Shown here: piece after piece, positions 59,818 through 64,000 of the stretch
How the letters are laid out: each line of letters opens with the position of its first letter
Numbering within the stretch: the stretch's first letter is position 1
From: Fen-999 sp041480065
Lineage (GTDB): Bacteria; Pseudomonadota; Gammaproteobacteria; Burkholderiales; Rhodocyclaceae
Reading direction: 5' to 3'
NCBI GenBank assembly: GCA_041480065.1
Contig: JBGOZF010000020.1
Location: 1 to 64,000, forward strand
Length of the DNA stretch: 64,000 nucleotides
Position numbers and translations under genes: made by a program
The notes under the pieces: model-generated
Seen by the model: the letters and a program-made list of their open reading frames with translations, nothing else
Told to the model about the DNA's origin: nothing
The model's database searches: none

Positions 59818-60446
59818 GGCTTGCCCTCCCGCCAGCGCTGGACGATGGCCACGGCATCGGCTGCGTTGCGGCCCATGGCATCCGCCCCCACCTCGCGCCA
59901 GAGTTCGCGATCGAACAGGAAAGGCGCGCCGCCGACGGCGATCTTCACCTTGGCTCCCCTGGCCTCCAGGCCCGCGCGCACCGCCTTCACCTTGAGGGCC
60001 GAGGGCAGCATGAGGACCGAGATCAACAGGATCTTCACATCGTCGGCCAGCACGCGCTCGACCAGATCGTCCGCATCCAGGCGGCCGTAATCGAGCACAT
60101 CGAAACCGCTGGCCCGCATGACCGACAGCACGATGCGCTTGCCCAGCGTGTGGTAGTCGCTGAGTACGGCGATGGCCTGGCGCGGATGCGCTTTCCGCTC
60201 CGCCGCCTCGGCCGGCAACACGCGTTCGACGATGTCCTCGCAGATCCGGCTGCTCATGTAGATCTGGGACAAGGCGATGCGGCCGGCATTCCACTCGTCG
60301 CCCAAATGGATCAGCGCCGGCACCATCAGTTCCTCGATGGCCTGCATCGGGGTCTTGCGGCTCACAGCCTGCTGGAAAAGGGCCGCGATGCGCGGACGAT
60401 CCAGCGCTGCCAACGCGTCGCAAAACTCGCCCGTCAGTTTGTCCAA
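59814..60446 (-). CDS. B12-binding (corrinoid) protein, MtaC/MetH-like
   Basis: A 210-aa cobalamin-binding protein. A helical cap domain (about 1-88; PMQAIEELMVPALIHLGDEWNAG) precedes the Rossmann-like B12 domain with the base-off signature DYHTLG (Asp97, His99, Gly102), SVL (Ser143-Leu145) and VGGAPF (Gly172-173). Methyl-corrinoid carriers use this His as lower cobalt ligand. I choose TTG 60446 because AGAGGAG lies 6 bases upstream and the protein then starts at the cap domain; a GTG at 60506 would add a Pro/Ser-rich extension. It heads the operon. Confidence 0.88.
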   Translation of the reverse strand: MDKLTGEFCDALAALDRPRIAALFQQAVSRKTPMQAIEELMVPALIHLGDEWNAGRIALSQIYMSSRICEDIVERVLPAEAAERKAHPRQAIAVLSDYHTLGKRIVLSVMRASGFDVLDYGRLDADDLVERVLADDVKILLISVLMLPSALKVKAVRAGLEARGAKVKIAVGGAPFLFDRELWREVGADAMGRNAADAVAIVQRWREGKP

Positions 60447-60647
60447 GCCATTCTCCTCTGGGGAAAATGCAACGGCCGGGGTCGGCGGGGATGACCCCGA
60501 CGCCACGGCTTCTCGGCCTTCGGCAGGCCCGGTATCCGACTATACTCCGCTCGATTCCCTCCCGTCTCGCGGCCACAGGCGCCGCTCCGAGCCGGCATCG
60601 CGCCCGGCAATTTGGCCCCCGGTCACCGGTTCGGCTAAGCTGCATCG

Positions 60648-61862
60648 ATGAGCTTCTTCTCGACCGTTTTCACGCGGGCGCTCGCGTCGCGCAACTACCG
60701 CCTGTATTTCGCAGGCCAACTGGTGTCGCTCGCCGGCACCTGGATGCAGCAGATCGCCATGATCTGGCTTGCCTACCGGCTGTCGAACTCGGCCCTGGTG
60801 CTCGGCACCGTCGGCTTCGCCAGCCAGATTCCGATGCTGATCCTCGGACCCTTTACGGGTGTGCTCACCGATCGGTTCGACCGGCGCCGGATCCTGCTCG
60901 TCACCCAGTCGACCGCCATGATGCAGGCGCTGGCGCTGGCCGGCCTGACCTGGCTGCAATGGATCACGCCCCACTGGCTCATCGGCATGGCATTCGTCCT
61001 CGGCTGCATCAACGCACTGGACGTGCCCGCGCGCCAGGCCTTCTCGGTGCAACTGGTCGACGACCGCGCCGACCTGCCCAACGCGATCGCCCTCAACTCG
61101 CTGATCATGAACGGCGCCCGCTTCGTCGGCCCGGCGCTGGCCGGCTTCGCCGTCGCCGGCATCGGCGAGGCCTGGTGCTTCGTGATCAACGCCGCTTCCT
61201 ACCTGGCGGTGCTGCTGGCGCTATCGGCCATCGACGCGAAACCCCACGCTGTCGCCCGTGACCCGGCACTGAGCGCGCTTCGGCAGGGCTTCGACTACGT
61301 GCTGCGCCATCGCGACATACGGTTCCGTCTCCTGACCGTGGCCACCCTCAGCCTCCTGGTGACGCCTTATGCCGTGATGATGCCGCTCTTCTCCAGCGAG
61401 ATCTTCCATGGCGATGCGCGCACCTACGGGCTGCTGATCGGCTGTGCCGGCGCGGGATCGCTGCTCGCCGGGCTTTACCTCGCCAGCCGCAAGGATACGG
61501 CAGAGCTGTCGCGGCGCATGGTCGCCGGCGTGATCGCGGCCGGCGCCGCCCTGTCGCTGTTTGCCATCAATCCGGTGCTCATGCTCGCCTTCCCCATCGT
61601 CATGGGCCTCGGGTTCGCCGTGCTCCTGGTCGTGGCCGGCAGCAACACCCTGATCCAGGTGCGGGTCGAGGACGCCTACCGGGGCCGCGTCATGGCCATC
61701 TTCTCGATGGCCTTCCTCGGCATCGCACCCCTGGGCAGCTTCGCCGTCGGCTCGCTCGCCCATTACGCAGGCGTCCAGGCGACCTTGCTGGGCTGCGGCA
61801 TCGCCACGGTGGTCATCGGCCTTGCGGCCAGGCGCGGCAGCACTGGTGACCCGCACGGCTGA
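60648..61862 (+). CDS. MFS-family exporter (MFS_3/EntS-like)
   Basis: A 404-aa twelve-helix transporter. The N-terminus SRNYRLYFAGQLVSLAGTWMQ and TDRFDRRRILL (the loop 2-3 motif) are typical of MFS_3 proteins such as EntS, as are DVPARQAFSVQLVDDRADLPNAIALNS and ARFVGPALAGF. Relatives export siderophores or small molecules. It is divergent from the corrinoid operon with 201 bases between starts. Substrate unknown. The degraded region starts right after its stop. Confidence 0.92.
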   Translation: MSFFSTVFTRALASRNYRLYFAGQLVSLAGTWMQQIAMIWLAYRLSNSALVLGTVGFASQIPMLILGPFTGVLTDRFDRRRILLVTQSTAMMQALALAGLTWLQWITPHWLIGMAFVLGCINALDVPARQAFSVQLVDDRADLPNAIALNSLIMNGARFVGPALAGFAVAGIGEAWCFVINAASYLAVLLALSAIDAKPHAVARDPALSALRQGFDYVLRHRDIRFRLLTVATLSLLVTPYAVMMPLFSSEIFHGDARTYGLLIGCAGAGSLLAGLYLASRKDTAELSRRMVAGVIAAGAALSLFAINPVLMLAFPIVMGLGFAVLLVVAGSNTLIQVRVEDAYRGRVMAIFSMAFLGIAPLGSFAVGSLAHYAGVQATLLGCGIATVVIGLAARRGSTGDPHG

Positions 61863-61951
61863 CCGAATGGCCGCTACTGTGGCGCGGCGCGGCTTGCCCG
61901 TCCGCTCGATGGCCTGTTACGCCTGCCCTGTTCGCGTTCCCGTCACGGCCA

Positions 61952-62049
61952 TGCCCCCCGACTGCCTGGAGAAGATTCTCAAGGCCCGCGTCTACGACGT
62001 CGCGGCCGACACGCCGCTGGCGCTGGCGCCCGGCGTCTCCGGCCTGTGA
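61952..62049 (+). pseudogene. ilvA: 5' remnant of threonine ammonia-lyase gene
   Basis: An ATG-initiated frame of 32 codons reads CLEKILKARVYDVAADTPLA then LAPGVSGL-stop, matching the N-terminus of biosynthetic threonine deaminase (consensus YLEKILTARVYDVA-ETPL-PAP-LS). The remaining ~470 codons, including the PLP-lysine segment, are missing. The MITE-like element starts 20 bases later and IlvA coding does not resume after it. It is a deletion remnant. Confidence 0.75.
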
Positions 62050-62068
62050 CAAGGCGGTCGGAAGATTT

Positions 62069-62330
62069 AACCTAGAAACCGCGGTTGACCGCTCGTCATC
62101 GCGTGGAACACCCCATGGTTGCCAGCTTTCCGGCTTTCTATCGGATTCGCCCTTTCGGTGAGCGCGCTACGCACCCGCTGGCACGTCCGGACGCGCGCCT
62201 GGCTTTGTCGCTTCTCCTTGCAGGCATGAGCCTGCCGCGTCCCACAGGGATTTCCTGCGGTCATCGTCGCTTCGCGCCAGCCACCCGCCCAAACGCACCA
62301 TCGTGCGCGTCCAACTACGGTTTCTAGGTT
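62069..62330. mobile_element. 262-bp MITE-like element with terminal inverted repeats
   Basis: AACCTAGAAACC (62069-62080) is mirrored exactly by GGTTTCTAGGTT (62319-62330). The similarity extends inward for about ten further bases with mismatches (left arm continues GCGGTTGACC, right arm complement GTAGTTGGAC). The interior has no transposase gene and only shadow-like frames. Size, terminal repeats and location inside gene wreckage fit a non-autonomous element. No clear target-site duplication is visible. Confidence 0.58.
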
Positions 62331-62569
62331 CAAGTGACCCGTCCGCCGGAAGACTCGAAGAAGGTCATCGACACGGCCAGCGCACCCGACTGCCGGCAGT
62401 CGGCAGCAGGGCGATGCCATGCAGGCATGGCGGCTGGCACCTCCGACATCGGCCTTGCCGGCCATCAGGCTTGCCCCGACGCCGAGGCGAGGGTGGTTGC
62501 GGCCCTATCCACCTCCGGGTAAGCTGTCGTCATGGCGCGACGGAAGCCGAGCCGCAAGGGAGAATAACA
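62331..62569. other. Non-coding stretch between the MITE-like element and the frameshifted gene
   Basis: I see no gene. The sequence contains several short GC-rich palindromes (for example CTGCCGGCAG near 62390-62399 and GCATGCCTGCATGGC-like repeats near 62415-62435). Only the ribosome site for the next gene (AAGGGAGA, 62556-62563) is clearly functional-looking. Confidence 0.5.
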
Positions 62570-62954
62570 GTGCTGCACCGTGCATTCAGGACTGCCCGAG
62601 GCGTCGCCGAGGCGGCGCAACCGGTTACCGGAAACGTCATCAAGCGATTGGCACCGGGCGCCCCAGGGACCCGCAGGCTACAGGATCGTTATTGCGACGC
62701 CCTGGTCTGCGTACGCTACCGCGAGACCGCCGACGGCAGAGCCCGCTTCACGAGCGTGGAACTCGTCGTCAAGCCCCGCTCGCCGGCCGTCGCCGAAGAC
62801 CCTGGTGCGTATCGAATTCGGCGAAACCGCCCTGCGCAACCAAGTCAAGGAATCCGGCGGCCGCCGGGATGCCAACCTCAGACTATGGCGCCTCCCGCGC
62901 CCCACCACCCAGGCTCTCAGGCTGAAGAACCGAGTCATCAAACCTGTCCAGTAA
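62570..62954 (+). pseudogene. Small conserved-looking gene with a frameshift near 62800-62806
   Basis: From GTG 62570 (AAGGGAGA 6 bases upstream) one frame encodes RLAPGAPGTRRLQDRYCDALVCVRYRETADGRARFTSVELVVKPR. Near 62803 sense continues in another frame as LVRIEFGETALRNQVKESGG and RLWRLPRPTTQALRLKNRVI to TAA 62952-62954. Total length is 385 bases, not a multiple of three, so an indel of one or two bases breaks it. Joined, it would be a ~127-aa basic protein of a type I recall from related bacteria without known function. A sequencing error is also possible. Confidence 0.55.
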
Positions 62955-62990
62955 TGGCAATCCGCACATACCCACTAATGGACACAACAC

Positions 62991-63022
62991 TCCACCTATG
63001 GCAACAAATGGCCATAGGTGGA
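62991..63022. other. 12-bp perfect hairpin just before the cassette array
   Basis: TCCACCTATGGC (62991-63002) pairs with GCCATAGGTGGA (63011-63022) around the loop AACAAATG. It lies 26 bases before the first integron junction. It could be a terminator-like or regulatory hairpin for the preceding gene. It lacks the R/L box layout needed for an attC site. Confidence 0.55.
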
Positions 63023-63047
63023 TGTAAACGAACGCCCCACACTTCAC

Positions 63048-63054
63048 GTTAGGT
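63048..63054 (+). other. Integron recombination junction (GTTAGGT core)
   Basis: GTTAGGT matches the R' core GTTRRRY used by integron integrases. It stands 22 bases before a cassette gene, and that gene's 3' side has a full attC. It therefore marks the left border of cassette 1, either attI or the 3' end of a decayed attC; the matching left half of an attC is not recognisable upstream. Confidence 0.6.
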
Positions 63055-63075
63055 GTCATCCATGGAGCATCCCGT

Positions 63076-63528
63076 ATGAGCGACATCGAGAAGATCATTC
63101 TGGGCGCCCTTGCCGGTATCGGCGTCTACGTCGTCGGCCAACTCCTGTCCAAGTTTCTCATCGAACCACTTCACGAACTGCGAAAGGTCGTTGGCGAGGT
63201 TCGCTTCAACTTGGCCTTTCATGCTCCAACCATCAACACACCCATTGGCCGGAACAATGAGAATTCCGATGCTGCGAGAGAAGCTCTGCTCAAGAGTTCC
63301 TGCGATCTCATCGCCAAGCTATACGCCATTCCGTTCTACGGGTTTACGCGCGTCTTCGCGTTCGGCGCCCTCCCGGACCGAAAAGCGATCGAAAGTGCTG
63401 CCATCCAGCTCCGGGGCCTCTCCACCTACGTTCACGAGGAAGGCGAAAAGGCATATGCGTCTCTGGAGATCATCCGCACCCGCATTTCCAAGATCGAGTG
63501 CTTCCTTGGCCTCAAACCCCTAGAGTAG
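63076..63528 (+). CDS. Integron cassette gene 1: membrane-anchored hypothetical protein
   Basis: A 150-aa protein of unknown function. An N-terminal hydrophobic helix (IILGALAGIGVYVVGQLLSKFLI) suggests a single membrane anchor; the rest is helical and soluble (EPLHELRKVVGEVRFNLAFH, AREALLKSSCDLIAKLYAIP, AAIQLRGLSTYVHEEGEKAY, EIIRTRISKIECFLG). It fills a typical cassette: it starts 22 bases after the GTTAGGT junction and its stop lies 10 bases before the attC. Codon use and composition are AT-richer than the upstream chromosomal genes. Similar unnamed proteins are common in integron cassettes. Confidence 0.8.
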   Translation: MSDIEKIILGALAGIGVYVVGQLLSKFLIEPLHELRKVVGEVRFNLAFHAPTINTPIGRNNENSDAAREALLKSSCDLIAKLYAIPFYGFTRVFAFGALPDRKAIESAAIQLRGLSTYVHEEGEKAYASLEIIRTRISKIECFLGLKPLE

Positions 63529-63538
63529 CCGCCGTGAC

Positions 63539-63634
63539 ACCTAACCATTCGTTCGAGGGGACTGCCGAGAAGCTGCGCTTCTCGGTACCCTCCGCCCTTC
63601 GGGCTCCGGCAGCCCCTCAACGAAAACGTTAGGG
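63539..63634 (+). repeat. Integron attC site (59-base element)
   Basis: The left arm ACCTAACCATTCGTTCGAGG then GGACTGCC (63539-63566) is nearly the reverse complement of the right arm GGCAGCCCCTCAACGAAAAC then GTTAGGG (63608-63634). R'' is ACCTAAC and R' GTTAGGG. The A in GGGGACTGCC has no partner in the other arm, the expected extrahelical base. Inner hairpins GAGAAGC-TGC-GCTTCTC and GCCC-TTC-GGGC fill the variable terminal structure. Length 96 bases. Confidence 0.92.
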
Positions 63635-63638
63635 CGCT

Positions 63639-64000
63639 ATGAAGAAGGTTGCTCGCACAATTGATTTCAAGACCGCATCCCACGACGATCTGGATGATTA
63701 CGGGATGCAAATGCTCATTTACGACGCACCCGAGTTATCGGTTGTGCTTCGTGGGCATCTGCTAATTGAACAAGTGATCGAAGCCCTGATTGCACAGAAA
63801 ATGAAATACCCCGATCGCTTCTTCAATAACCAGCGCATTTCCTTTGAAATGAAGGTGGACCTTGCCAGCGCATTGGGTGTGCTACCGGAGACACATTTGG
63901 GTGCCGCCAAGGCAATGAACAATATCCGCAATAGCTATGCCCATCGCGAGGACCACTCGCTCTCGATTGATGAACTCAATTCGCTGAAAATTCGATGGGA
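63639..64000 (+). CDS. Integron cassette gene 2: HEPN-like protein (partial, cut by window end)
   Basis: The frame opens at ATG 63639, 5 bases after the attC, and runs to the window edge with no stop (120 codons seen). It reads MKKVARTIDFKTASHDDLDD, LRGHLLIEQVIEALIAQKMK, SFEMKVDLASALGVL and AKAMNNIRNSYAHREDHSLS. The NNIRNSYAH segment gives an R-x4-H motif (Arg-Asn-Ser-Tyr-Ala-His) preceded by a helix with HLLIEQVIEALI, the layout of HEPN domains, many of which are RNases of toxin or defence systems. The assignment is by motif only; the 3' end is unseen. Confidence 0.7.
   Translation, partial: MKKVARTIDFKTASHDDLDDYGMQMLIYDAPELSVVLRGHLLIEQVIEALIAQKMKYPDRFFNNQRISFEMKVDLASALGVLPETHLGAAKAMNNIRNSYAHREDHSLSIDELNSLKIRW

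Noticed and set aside
56616..60090. Long plus-strand frames opposite the diguanylate cyclase and UroD-like genes
   Set aside because: Antisense shadows; the minus strand carries GGEEF, PAS, B12 and UroD motifs and coherent operon spacing.
62067..62465. 132-codon minus-strand frame across the MITE-like element
   Set aside because: It is created by the element and its flank, has no start context, and reads through the terminal inverted repeats; treated as a spurious frame of the repeat.
62981..63054. Second attC site ending at the GTTAGGT junction
   Set aside because: The left side has no RYYYAAC partner for GTTAGGT and no paired L boxes; only a simple hairpin is present.

Overview
The window reads as a high-GC chromosome segment from a Betaproteobacterium, most likely of the Rhodocyclales (Azoarcus/Thauera/Dechloromonas type). 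This is inferred from gene content: an atpDC operon end, a DUF971-ubiE-Tim44-ubiJ ubiquinone block, a DUF3683-type giant FAD/Fe-S oxidoreductase, a PEP-CTERM protein, and many sensory and c-di-GMP-type proteins. Coding is dense, with many ATGA/TGATG overlaps. No tRNA, rRNA or CRISPR was seen.

Layout. 1-1020: end of the F1 ATP synthase operon (atpD partial, atpC) closed by a strong terminator. 1060-5301: giant hybrid histidine kinase with CBS domains. 5359-11645: TetR regulator with a perfect palindromic operator, driving an RND tripartite efflux operon. 11667-14265 (minus): ubiquinone-related block. 14334-16326: phoBR preceded by a Pho-box-like site. 16310-19946 (minus): two paralogous uncharacterised proteins and a HIT protein. 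20175-21811: DUF2167 protein and M50 protease. 21818-30674 (minus): a MoxR/DUF58/DUF4129/SpoIIM/RDD membrane system plus a conserved hypothetical and YjbQ. 30701-33701: sirtuin, WrbA, flavin reductase-like protein, DUF2721 protein, hemerythrin. 33799-36741: EnvZ/OmpR-type two-component system divergent from two small secreted Gly-rich proteins, with 10-bp phased repeats between them. 36781-39385 (minus): SsuABC/TauABC-like ABC importer. 39620-44071: three overlapping genes for a secreted polysaccharide deacetylase, a DUF4015 glycosidase and a fused serine hydrolase + NamZ-type muramidase. 44241-45162: GNAT and small tyrosine phosphatase.

45.28-50.74 kb looks like an accessory insertion. It carries a frameshifted secreted-protein gene, a Sec-exported RHS/YD-repeat protein and a PEP-CTERM protein. 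It is bracketed by two copies of the 3' end of the DUF3683 oxidoreductase gene, one being the real gene end (50742 onward) and the other an isolated 48-bp remnant at 45281. After the oxidoreductase come a MATE exporter and a secreted hypothetical.

56808-60446 (minus) is a tight three-gene operon: a B12-binding corrinoid protein, a MtaA/UroD-like methyltransferase homologue, and a DUF1638-GAF-PAS-GGDEF diguanylate cyclase. It appears to join corrinoid chemistry to c-di-GMP signalling. An MFS exporter is divergent from it.

The right end (61.9-64 kb) is a degraded, mobile-DNA-rich zone: an ilvA 5' remnant, a 262-bp MITE-like element with terminal inverted repeats, a frameshifted small gene, and an integron cassette array with a complete attC site (63539-63634). 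The second cassette, cut by the window edge, encodes a HEPN-like protein. No integron integrase lies within the window.
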